IMG/VR virus record: IMGVR_UViG_3300033571_001474
Location: 1 to 20,909 of that record
DNA from: a virus
Length of the DNA: 20,909 nt
Strand: one strand, 5' to 3'
The notes under the pieces are model-generated. The model saw only the letters and a program-made list of their open reading frames with translations. It had not been told where the DNA came from and did no database searches. How positions within the stretch are numbered: the stretch's first letter is position 1; the number at the start of each line of letters is the position of its first letter. Positions 14,568 to 20,909 of the stretch are shown here, piece by piece. Position numbers and translations under genes: made by a program.

Positions 14568-15400
14568 TTACAGGCTTGCCTCTACAGGTGTTACAGGAAA
14601 TGGCTAGACGACCCCGTAATCGGGGCGCTGAGCCTCTTTCTAAGGCCCTTGGAATCGGACGAAACCGCATCCAAGACGCCATCACCTACCTTCGTAATAT
14701 TGGGGCAATTGAGACAATCACCGTAAAGTTCGCAAATGGAAGCCCACTCAGAACCATCAACATTACTGATTTGGGCGATGAACTGCTGGGGCATACAGTC
14801 GGGGCATACAGCGGGGCATACATACAGCAACCTGAGCAGAATAGCTATATACCCAATATAGCTTATTCATATATAAGCAAACCGAATAGCGAACAGAGTT
14901 CGCGGGAGACACACGTGAGTGAATATTATTATGATGAAGAAGAGCGTCTAGAGGCTCAACGCAAGTTCCGTGAAAAACAGCATGAAGAAAAGCTTCAGGC
15001 TCATGAGGATAGGCGCCGTCAAAAGATGACTAAGCGCAACAGGACTAACGCTGTCCGTTGGTCGTCTACAGATTCAGCGTTTGAGTTCGCAGAGCAGATG
15101 CATGAGCTGTGGCATATTAAGCCGTGGCAGGTAACACGTAGCCGTTTTCGTTACGCTCTTGACGCTAAGCGCAAGGAGTTCAACACCGACGGTTCTATTG
15201 AGTTGGAGATGATGAAGCTTTTCTTCAGTCAGATTAAACACGATAGAAAACTTGTAGACCCTGAGATGGTTTGGAAGAAGTTCATTGTCCAGTTCCATAA
15301 CTTGCTCACCGAGGTCCAGCGTTCTAATGTTACGCCAGAAGAGATTGAAGTTATTAAAGAGAAGGCCAAGCGCTCTCTGGAATGGATGGATAATGTTTAA
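14564..15400 (+). CDS. Winged-helix DNA-binding protein, probable replication initiator
   Basis: The GTG start overlaps the previous stop (GTGA); there is no strong ribosome binding site, so translation is probably coupled. The 278-residue product has three parts. Residues 1-72 form a winged-helix domain: a VLQEMARRP helix, then LSKALGIGRNRIQDAITYLRNIGAI as helix-turn-helix, then a TITVKF...RTINITDLG wing. Residues 73-118 are a polar linker whose DNA carries direct and inverted repeats. Residues 119-278 begin with a charged Glu/Arg/Lys helix and continue as a helical domain (FEFAEQMHELW, KPWQVTRSRFRYALDAKRKEF). The helicase loader gene follows, overlapping by 8 bases. The layout mirrors lambda O followed by P, which suggests an initiator; a transcription regulator is the alternative. 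Confidence 0.65.
   Translation: MITGLPLQVLQEMARRPRNRGAEPLSKALGIGRNRIQDAITYLRNIGAIETITVKFANGSPLRTINITDLGDELLGHTVGAYSGAYIQQPEQNSYIPNIAYSYISKPNSEQSSRETHVSEYYYDEEERLEAQRKFREKQHEEKLQAHEDRRRQKMTKRNRTNAVRWSSTDSAFEFAEQMHELWHIKPWQVTRSRFRYALDAKRKEFNTDGSIELEMMKLFFSQIKHDRKLVDPEMVWKKFIVQFHNLLTEVQRSNVTPEEIEVIKEKAKRSLEWMDNV
14788..14821 (+). repeat. Three iteron-like direct repeats, GGGGCATACAG
   Basis: GGGGCATACAG occurs at 14788-14798 and 14801-14811, and GGGGCATAC at 14813-14821 (then ATACAG), with start-to-start distances of 13 and 12 bases. Copy 1 is read as L-G-H-T, while copies 2 and 3 are read as G-A-Y. The same DNA is thus kept in two different codon phases, which argues that the DNA itself is under selection. 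Likely binding sites for an initiator. Confidence 0.7.
14822..14905. other. AT-rich stretch with three perfect inverted repeats, candidate replication origin core
   Basis: Directly after the direct repeats lie AGCTATAT/ATATAGCT (14843-14850 and 14856-14863, 5-base loop), GCTTAT/ATAAGC (14861-14866 and 14873-14878, 6-base loop) and GCGAAC/GTTCGC (14889-14894 and 14898-14903, 3-base loop). Bases 14841-14880 are markedly AT-rich compared with the flanks. Iterons beside an AT-rich unwinding region are the usual parts of an initiator-dependent origin; in lambda this set lies inside gene O. An RNA structure acting on translation is another reading. Confidence 0.5.
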
Positions 15401-16082
15401 ACTTGATGAGCTAAAGATTCGTCGTCGCTCATGGGTTCAGATGGCTAACATCCCAACTGCGCGTCTTGGTTGGACTCTAGAAGACTGCACAGAAGTAAAC
15501 GACGAAGACCTAACCATGATTAGAAAATGGTTAGATGCAGTTAAGAACAAAAAAGTAATTAGAGCCGTTGGTTCAAACGGTTGCGGTAAAGGTCTTATGT
15601 TTTGGGGAACCCCAGGGCATGGCAAGACCACCCTGTCTTTGTCCGTTATACAAGAGGTAATGTCTACATTCCCCCTTGACGCCTTTGATGTTAAAGAGAA
15701 CGGCCCTTTGATTAGGCCTTGCTACTTTGCCACCTTCAACGACGTCCTAGATTTAAAGGGCGCCATGATGGATGGGCCAACGGATGACCAAGAGGTTATC
15801 TTTACAGGGATGCTGGGGGAGTGCCGAAATGACGCCTATAACATCAGAATCCTTGTTATAGACGATATTGGCAAGGAACACGCCAGTCTGAGCGGCTGGC
15901 AAAAAAATATGTTGCATCACGTTTTACGTACCAGATTCAACAATGGATTGCCTACCATTGTTACCACTAACATCGAGTTAGAGGATTGGGCAGGTCTATA
16001 CGGTGACGCTACAGAAAGCTTTGCTAACGAAGCCTTTGGCTACCTTCCAATTACTTCTAAACGTGGGGACCTACGCCGATGA
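15393..16082 (+). CDS. DnaC-like AAA+ helicase loader
   Basis: The start is the ATG at 15393 (MFKLDELKIRRRSW), overlapping the previous stop by 8 bases; the same frame is open further upstream but that part is read in another frame by the previous gene. The product is 229 residues. It is an AAA+ ATPase of the DnaC/IstB type: Walker A GTPGHGKTT at 72-80 (K78), Walker B ILVIDDIGKE with D157/D158, sensor 1 in TIVTTNIEL, and a C-terminal SKRGDLRR with candidate arginine finger and sensor. Such proteins load the DnaB-type helicase onto single-stranded DNA at the origin. The DnaB-like helicase is encoded three genes downstream and the probable initiator directly upstream. Helicase loader is preferred over IstB because there is no transposase nearby. 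Confidence 0.9.
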   Translation: MFKLDELKIRRRSWVQMANIPTARLGWTLEDCTEVNDEDLTMIRKWLDAVKNKKVIRAVGSNGCGKGLMFWGTPGHGKTTLSLSVIQEVMSTFPLDAFDVKENGPLIRPCYFATFNDVLDLKGAMMDGPTDDQEVIFTGMLGECRNDAYNIRILVIDDIGKEHASLSGWQKNMLHHVLRTRFNNGLPTIVTTNIELEDWAGLYGDATESFANEAFGYLPITSKRGDLRR

Positions 16083-16396
16083 GAGAACGCAACATGAGTG
16101 ATACCAGCAATCGTCTTGTTCAAGTATTTCTAAGTCAAGCGCAGACACCTGGACCTGGAATCTTTGAAGTTACTGCTGATGAGCCAGGAAATCTATTTTG
16201 CACATGCCCTGGGTTCCGCGGACGACACACCTGTAAGCATACTAAGTTTGTACAGGCTAGGATAGATAGCAACAAAGGAAACTATCCTTTGGAAATCTCA
16301 AGTCGTGCTACACGTGATGACGCTTTGAAAGCTAAAGAGTCTAATGATAACTTTCGAGAGTTCGTTATTAGGTTTGGAAAAATAGAGGTCTACTAA
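16079..16396 (+). CDS. Small SWIM zinc-finger protein
   Basis: The ATG at 16079 overlaps the loader stop (ATGA); an ATG at 16094 is an alternative start that removes five residues. The 105-residue product has a SWIM-type motif: C41-x-C43, eight residues, C52-x-H54, in the context LFCTCPGFRGRHTCKH. SWIM fingers bind DNA or proteins and are named after SWI2/SNF2 and MuDR; they often accompany helicases and recombination factors. The rest of the chain is a short beta-rich N-terminus and a charged C-terminal helix region. It sits between loader and helicase genes, and an SNF2-type helicase is encoded further downstream, so it may be an accessory DNA-binding factor. Its precise role is unknown. 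Confidence 0.8.
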   Translation: MRERNMSDTSNRLVQVFLSQAQTPGPGIFEVTADEPGNLFCTCPGFRGRHTCKHTKFVQARIDSNKGNYPLEISSRATRDDALKAKESNDNFREFVIRFGKIEVY

Positions 16397-16803
16397 TGCT
16401 CAAGGGGGATATCAGCAATGAGCTCCCACAAAGAATAATAGTAGTAGCCGACGTATTCTTAAATGTAGAGCGAACTGTAAAAAAGAAGTTTAAAGTTTTT
16501 CCCGTTGTCAAGGTTAATAAAACTACTAGGCGGGAAATATTAAGTTACCTGTTTCTATTAACTAACAAGCGCGGGGTAACTCTTGAGCTTGTTTCATTTG
16601 ATTTGTCTGAAGAAGAACTTAACGAGGTCATGCTTGTGCTTGACAAGATGGGTACTAATCCATTTAGATACTGCACAACGTACGACAGGTTTGAGCAGTT
16701 GGTTGCTGAACTTCCGTATAGACCTGAGGTCATAGGTGTGCTAGACATACCTACTCGATTACTACGATACGGTCACTGGGGATTGGACTTCACTGCGCTA
16801 TGA
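16396..16803 (+). CDS. Unknown protein, weak HAD-like resemblance
   Basis: The ATG overlaps the SWIM gene stop (TAATG), and an AGAGG lies just upstream. The 135-residue product has a Rossmann-like alternation: RIIVVADVFLNVE near the start, a helix with TRREILSYLFLLTNKRG, LELVSFDLSEEELNEV, YCTTYDRFEQLVAEL, and a final VIGVLDIPTRLLRYGHWGLDF. The last segment resembles the late motif of HAD-type phosphatases, where an acidic residue precedes a G-x-x-G-like turn. However, the catalytic D-x-D-x-T/V motif I is not present (VVADVFLN instead). It may be a degenerate, non-catalytic HAD-like protein or an unrelated Rossmann fold. Its place between replication genes suggests a part in DNA metabolism. 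Confidence 0.7.
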   Translation: MLKGDISNELPQRIIVVADVFLNVERTVKKKFKVFPVVKVNKTTRREILSYLFLLTNKRGVTLELVSFDLSEEELNEVMLVLDKMGTNPFRYCTTYDRFEQLVAELPYRPEVIGVLDIPTRLLRYGHWGLDFTAL

Positions 16804-18026
16804 ATAACGAAGCAAGGTTAATAAGCAAGATAATTGCTGACCGTAATATTGGTATAGCTCTTGAAAGCAGTGTGAACGAAAACTGGTTTGCCGATGCTGC
16901 AGATAAAAAGATATTTAGATTTCTACACGCGCACTATACAAACTATCAAGAGTGCCCAAGCCTTGACGTTGTAGTTGAGAACTTCCCTACTTATCAGTTG
17001 TTAGATGTTCAAGACAACATTCACTATCTACTTGACAAGTTAGTTGAGAACCGTAGAAAAGTTGCCATTATCCATACTATTGGTGAGGCCTTAGATTCTA
17101 TTGAGAAAGACCAAGACCACGAAGGTGCATTAACCGCTATTGAACGTGGCCTTATTAAGTTAGAAGAGTCTGGATTAAACCGCTCTAACGACTTAGAAAT
17201 TACTGAAGCGGCTAAGCGAGCTAAAGAAGAGTACGAGTTTAGAAAAGCAAACCCTGGGCTTCTAGGTATGCCTACTGGGTTTCCTACAATGGATGAGGCC
17301 ACCTCAGGGTTACAGGGCGGACAGCTGATTGTTATTGTGGCTCCACCAAAGACTGGTAAGTCAACCCTTGCTTTGCAGATTGCTTTGAACGCCCACCTTA
17401 ATGGCAAGGTTCCTATGTTCATGTCTTTTGAGATGAGCAACGCTGAGCAGAAAAGCCGTTACTACGCTATGCGCTCTAGAATCTCACACCGCAGACTTAT
17501 GACAGGTACTCTGACCTCTGAAGAAGAAACCCGATACTTCAAAATTGTTGAAGGCATTGAGCAGATGACAGAGCGTTTCTGGTTCGTAGATTCATCAGGG
17601 GGTCAGACTGTAGGAGCTGTAGCAAGTAAGGTACAGAGCAAAAACCCAGACATTGTATTTATTGACGGTACTTATCTTATGATTGATGAGCAGACTGGTG
17701 AGTCAAACACTCCTCAGGCAATCACTAACATTACTCGTTCTTTAAAACGTTTAGCTCAGAAAATTAACAAGCCCATTGTCATCTCTACTCAGGCTCTTAC
17801 TTGGAAGATGAAGAAGGGTCAGGTAACCGCAGACTCTATTGGTTACTCATCCTCATTCCACCAAGACGCTGACGTTATCTTTGGTCTACAACGCGAAGAT
17901 GAGAACGTAGATGACACTCGTCTGCTTCGTGTAGTTGCTAGTCGTAACGGTGGGCTTAGCGAAGTATCTTTGATGTGGGATTGGAACACTGGTTACTTCC
18001 GCGAGATTAGTGATGATGACCTATGA
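16800..18026 (+). CDS. DnaB-like replicative helicase
   Basis: The 408-residue product is a RecA-fold DnaB-family helicase that unwinds DNA at the fork. Residues about 1-110 form the helical DnaB N-terminal domain (early LISKIIADRNIGIALE, ENWFADAADKKIF). A linker leads to the ATPase: LLGMPTGFPTMDEATSGLQ, Walker A APPKTGKST at 181-189 (K187), FEMSNAEQKSR (motif H1a, with the usual S-x-EM pattern), Walker B PDIVFIDGTYLM with D289, IVISTQAL (motif H3-like), and the late HQDADVIFGLQRED with an arginine in the finger position. There is no primase fusion, unlike T7 gp4; a separate primase gene follows. The ATG overlaps the previous stop (ATGA), and the downstream gene does the same. Confidence 0.93.
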   Translation: MNNEARLISKIIADRNIGIALESSVNENWFADAADKKIFRFLHAHYTNYQECPSLDVVVENFPTYQLLDVQDNIHYLLDKLVENRRKVAIIHTIGEALDSIEKDQDHEGALTAIERGLIKLEESGLNRSNDLEITEAAKRAKEEYEFRKANPGLLGMPTGFPTMDEATSGLQGGQLIVIVAPPKTGKSTLALQIALNAHLNGKVPMFMSFEMSNAEQKSRYYAMRSRISHRRLMTGTLTSEEETRYFKIVEGIEQMTERFWFVDSSGGQTVGAVASKVQSKNPDIVFIDGTYLMIDEQTGESNTPQAITNITRSLKRLAQKINKPIVISTQALTWKMKKGQVTADSIGYSSSFHQDADVIFGLQREDENVDDTRLLRVVASRNGGLSEVSLMWDWNTGYFREISDDDL

Positions 18027-18949
18027 CACTCGAAGAGATGACAGATACGTTATCTCGTCTCGGCATTGAGGTATTAGATACTCGCGGGTACGAGATTAAT
18101 GGCTACTGTGCAGCTCATGAGCAGCGTACAGGACACGTTGACCATAATCCTTCATGGTGGATTAACGCAGACTCAGGCGCGTTCATTTGTTTTTCATGTG
18201 GATGGAAAGGCAACCTTTATACACTGGTTAGCTATATCCAAGATATCGAGTACACAAAAGTTGGGGATTGGTTAGGCTCTGCCGCTAGTCTTACTGCTCG
18301 CTTTAGTAGGTTAACTAACGCTATCAAGCGCAAGCCCATTGAAGATATAACTGTTGTTACTGAGTCTATGTTGTCTGCCTACACACAGGTTCCAGACTAT
18401 GCTCTTGAGGTGCGTGGGCTAACTAATAACGCGGCTCGTTACTATGGTCTTTTATGGGATGAGCGCGCTGGTAATTGGATTATTCCAATCAGAGACCCAA
18501 TCAATAACACTCTATTAGGATGGCAAGAGAAGGGCTTCTCTCATCGTTACTTTAATAATAAGCCTGCAAAGATAAAGAAGAGCACAAGTTTATTTGGATA
18601 CGAACAGTATAAAGGCGGGGACATGATTGTCGTCGAGTCCCCACTGGATGTTGTTCGTCTTAGTTCTATCGGTATTGATGGGGCTGTCGCAACCTATGGA
18701 GCCATAGTGTCCGCCGCTCAATTCAATCTCATACGTGGCGCCGATAGAATTATTTTTGCTATGGATAACGACGACGCAGGGCGCGCCTCATCCCAAGCTC
18801 TACTGGAAATGTGTGAGCAGATGGGTGTAGAGTGCTGGTTCTTCAACTACGACGGTATTGATTTAAAAGACGTAGGCGGTATGAGCAGGTCAGAGGCTTT
18901 GACTGGCTTATCAACAGCTCGTCATATCCTTAGAGGAGTGGCAAAATGA
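18023..18949 (+). CDS. DnaG-like DNA primase with zinc-finger and TOPRIM domains
   Basis: The 308-residue product has an N-terminal zinc ribbon (C29, H32, C56, C59; context GYCAAHEQ and FICFSCGWKG) of the CHC2 primase type, which recognises template DNA. A TOPRIM domain follows: VVESPLDVVRL with metal-binding E205, and FAMDNDDAGR with D248 and D250. A middle region with NWIIPIRDPINNTLLGWQ and FNNKPAKIKKS matches the basic RNA-polymerase core strand region of short phage primases. It is compact compared with bacterial DnaG (about 580 residues) and lacks the C-terminal helicase-binding domain. It would make primers for the fork driven by the upstream helicase. The ATG overlaps the helicase stop (ATGA). 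Confidence 0.92.
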   Translation: MTLEEMTDTLSRLGIEVLDTRGYEINGYCAAHEQRTGHVDHNPSWWINADSGAFICFSCGWKGNLYTLVSYIQDIEYTKVGDWLGSAASLTARFSRLTNAIKRKPIEDITVVTESMLSAYTQVPDYALEVRGLTNNAARYYGLLWDERAGNWIIPIRDPINNTLLGWQEKGFSHRYFNNKPAKIKKSTSLFGYEQYKGGDMIVVESPLDVVRLSSIGIDGAVATYGAIVSAAQFNLIRGADRIIFAMDNDDAGRASSQALLEMCEQMGVECWFFNYDGIDLKDVGGMSRSEALTGLSTARHILRGVAK

Positions 18950-19479
18950 TTATTGGATTAACTGGATACGCACAGTCGGGTAAAGATACTGTGGCTAATA
19001 TCCTTGTAGAGAATTACGGGTACCAACGAATCGCTTTTGCTGACCCCATACGTGACCTGCTATACGAAACCAACCCAATGCTAAAAGAAGGCTACAGAGT
19101 TCAAGGTCTGGTTGATGTATACGGGTGGGACAGAGTTAAAGTAGATTATCCCGAAGCTCGTGACCTTCTTCAGAGGTTAGGTGTTGGTGCCCGTAAAACT
19201 TTTGGTGACATGTTCTGGGTAAATCAGGCTCTTAAGGGCGTGTACCCAGAGGGTGACTTTGTTATCACTGATGTGCGTTTTCCTAATGAGGCTAAGGCTA
19301 TTCGATTACATGAAGGCTCTCAGATATGGCGTATTAAGCGCACAGGGTTTGATGCGGTAAATGCCCACGTATCAGAGTCAGCAATGGACGGCGAAAAAGT
19401 TGACCAAATCTTTCTTAACAGCAGTACAGTAGAGGACCTTAAAGTTCTTATCCAAACTAGGATGCGAGCATACGCGTGA
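18946..19479 (+). CDS. Deoxynucleoside monophosphate kinase
   Basis: The 177-residue product is a P-loop kinase of the T4 gp1-like dNMP kinase type, which phosphorylates dNMPs to dNDPs using ATP to feed phage DNA synthesis. Residues 4-15 (GLTGYAQSGKDT) form the P-loop with K13. The next helix and AFADPIRDLLYE match the family (usually F-A-x-P-L/I-R/K). RDLLQRLGVGARKTFGDMFWV is a substrate and lid region, and FVITDVRFPNEAKAIR holds the second conserved acidic strand (D-V-R-F-x-N-E). The length is normal for short members of the family. GAGGAG lies just before the start, which overlaps the primase stop (ATGA). Confidence 0.88.
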   Translation: MIIGLTGYAQSGKDTVANILVENYGYQRIAFADPIRDLLYETNPMLKEGYRVQGLVDVYGWDRVKVDYPEARDLLQRLGVGARKTFGDMFWVNQALKGVYPEGDFVITDVRFPNEAKAIRLHEGSQIWRIKRTGFDAVNAHVSESAMDGEKVDQIFLNSSTVEDLKVLIQTRMRAYA

Positions 19480-20909
19480 CCTTTACTGGCACCCTACTTC
19501 CATATCAACCAGAGGCTGTTGACCGCATGTGCGAGCGCAGCAAGATGCTGGTTGCCTATGACCTTGGTTTAGGTAAAACTGTTATCACCATCGCTGCCAT
19601 AGAGCGCCTTATGGATGAGAACAAAATTAAAGAGCCAGGTCTTATAATCTGCTTGTCCTCATTGAAATACCAATGGGCTAATCAGATTGAGAAATTTACA
19701 GATGGAACTTCAAAAGCTTTGGTTATTGATGGAACGCCGAAGAAACGCGCAGAACAGTACGAACAAGCGTTCGACTGGCGGAACACGGGGGTTGATTATG
19801 TCATCCTTAACTATGAGCAAATTGTTAACGACTGGGACAAAGTACGACACCTCCCACGAGGCTTCGTGGTGCTCGACGAAGCGACAGCCATTAAATCATT
19901 CAAATCAAAACGCTCCAAAGCCGTAAAGAGGTTAATCAATGCTCCGTTTAGATTCGCGCTTACTGGAACTCCTATTGAAAACGGTAAGCCCGAAGAGCTT
20001 TACAGCATTATGCAATTTGTCGATGCCAACGTACTTGGTAGGTTTGACATCTTTGATTCTGCTTTTATTGTAAGAAACTCTTGGGGGGCCCCACAGTATT
20101 ACCGTAACCTTGACACGCTTCACACAAAGATGAAAGAGGCTTCTGTTCGTAAAGCGCAGAAGGATGAAGACGTAGCTCCGTATCTTCCAGATACCATTCA
20201 CAAAGAGCCTATTAAGATTAGCTTTGACCGTAAGTGTTCTAAGTTATATACCCGTATTGCTGGGGATTTACTATTTGATTTAGATGAGGCTCAGGCTTTG
20301 TTTGGTTCAGGGTTTAATGTGATGGCCCATTATGGATACGCTTCACAGCGCGGCGGTCCAGAGGATGAGATGCGCGGTAAGATTATGTCTAAGATTGGCT
20401 CCTTAAAGATGCTCTGCTCACACCCAGACCTTCTTCGTAGTAGCGCGGCTAAGTTTAAATTACAATCAGGAGAAGGGTCTTCATATGCAAATGAGTTGGT
20501 TGATTCTGGGGCTCTTGATGGCATTAGCAATTCACCTAAACTGGACTATCTGGTCCAGTACGTTAAAGAGTTTCTTGAACAAGATGAGGCAAACAAAGTA
20601 GTTATTTTTGCTACCTATGTAGACATGCTTGACAAGATTGCTGAGGCGTTGGGCCCTGACCAATGTAGACTTTATTCGGGTAAACTAGATGCTAAGACTA
20701 AAGAGGAGAACAAGATTGCTTTCAATACTGATTCAAGCGTTCGTGTTCTTATTTCTTCCGATGCTGGCGGGTATGGTGTTGATTTACCAGCGGCTAACTT
20801 ACTTGTTAACTACGACCTTCCCTGGTCTTCGGGAGCCGCGGTCCAAAGAAACGGACGTATCAGAAGAGCTTCCTCAACCTGGCCCTCAATCGTAATTCAA
20901 GATTTATTA
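19476..20909 (+). CDS. SNF2-type DNA helicase (3'-partial)
   Basis: A GTG start overlaps the kinase stop (GTGA), and the frame is open for 478 codons to the window edge. It is an SF2 helicase/translocase of the SNF2 class. A Q-like LLPYQPEAVDRM precedes motif I DLGLGKT (29-35); then motif Ia LIICLSSLKYQW, motif II LDEATAIKS (D134, E135), motif III LTGTPIEN (T163), motif IV VVIFATYVDML, motif V LISSDAGGYGVDL and motif VI QRNGRIRR (457-464). Only the C-terminal end is missing. The protein would move along double-stranded DNA using ATP; in phages such enzymes assist replication, repair or recombination. Together with the SWIM protein upstream it may form one DNA-handling unit. Confidence 0.92.
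   Translation, partial: MTFTGTLLPYQPEAVDRMCERSKMLVAYDLGLGKTVITIAAIERLMDENKIKEPGLIICLSSLKYQWANQIEKFTDGTSKALVIDGTPKKRAEQYEQAFDWRNTGVDYVILNYEQIVNDWDKVRHLPRGFVVLDEATAIKSFKSKRSKAVKRLINAPFRFALTGTPIENGKPEELYSIMQFVDANVLGRFDIFDSAFIVRNSWGAPQYYRNLDTLHTKMKEASVRKAQKDEDVAPYLPDTIHKEPIKISFDRKCSKLYTRIAGDLLFDLDEAQALFGSGFNVMAHYGYASQRGGPEDEMRGKIMSKIGSLKMLCSHPDLLRSSAAKFKLQSGEGSSYANELVDSGALDGISNSPKLDYLVQYVKEFLEQDEANKVVIFATYVDMLDKIAEALGPDQCRLYSGKLDAKTKEENKIAFNTDSSVRVLISSDAGGYGVDLPAANLLVNYDLPWSSGAAVQRNGRIRRASSTWPSIVIQDLL

Noticed and set aside
14788-14821. CRISPR array or simple microsatellite
   Set aside because: Repeat units of 11 bases with 1-2 base spacers are far too short for CRISPR, and the units are too complex for slippage.
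15285-15392. Longer N-terminus for the helicase loader from an upstream start
   Set aside because: This stretch is read in another frame by the preceding gene and encodes an Arg/Ser/Leu-rich sequence unlike DnaC proteins.
15393-16082. IstB-type transposition helper
   Set aside because: There is no transposase or terminal inverted repeats nearby, and the gene sits between a probable initiator and a replicative helicase.

Overview
This window is part of the genome of a tailed double-stranded DNA phage with a contractile tail (myovirus morphology). Every gene that can be supported lies on the plus strand. The genes are packed tightly, and most junctions are short stop/start overlaps (TAATG, ATGA, GTGA or an 8-base overlap). 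The base composition is moderate, low-to-mid 40s percent GC by eye. Together with the protein styles this would fit a phage of low-GC aquatic actinobacteria, but the host is only a guess. No tRNA, rRNA, CRISPR array, insertion sequence, integrase or attachment site was seen.

The left two thirds (1-13853) are a tail and baseplate module in canonical order: a probable tail terminator cut by the left edge, sheath, tube, a zinc-binding tail assembly chaperone candidate with an out-of-frame extension, and a tape measure protein with a peptidoglycan-hydrolase-like domain. Then come a probable tube/baseplate adaptor, a small LysM protein, a gpD-like hub, an OB-fold spike protein with a His-rich insertion, a gp25-like wedge protein, a J-like wedge protein and a gpI-like wedge protein. 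The gpI-like protein carries two large carbohydrate-binding-like modules. No separate tail fibre gene follows it, so its C-terminal half is the best receptor-binding candidate.

A gene for a Rossmann-like protein with a very acidic tail (13893-14567) links the tail module to the replication module. The right third runs winged-helix protein, DnaC-like AAA+ helicase loader, SWIM zinc-finger protein, unknown protein (weakly HAD-like), DnaB-like helicase, DnaG-like primase, deoxynucleotide kinase, then an SNF2-type helicase cut by the right edge. The loader would load the helicase, the primase would prime it, and the kinase would supply nucleotides.

The most interesting structure is inside the winged-helix gene. 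Three near-tandem copies of an 11-base element (14788-14821) are followed by an AT-rich stretch with three perfect inverted repeats (14843-14903). One copy is read in a different codon phase from the other two, so the repetition appears to be conserved at the DNA level. The layout resembles phage lambda, whose origin lies inside its initiator gene O. A lambda-like embedded origin is therefore proposed. Other points of note are a likely +1 (or -2) frameshift in the chaperone gene, a beta module shared between the J-like and gpI-like genes, and a hairpin that could mask the ribosome binding site at the tail/replication boundary.
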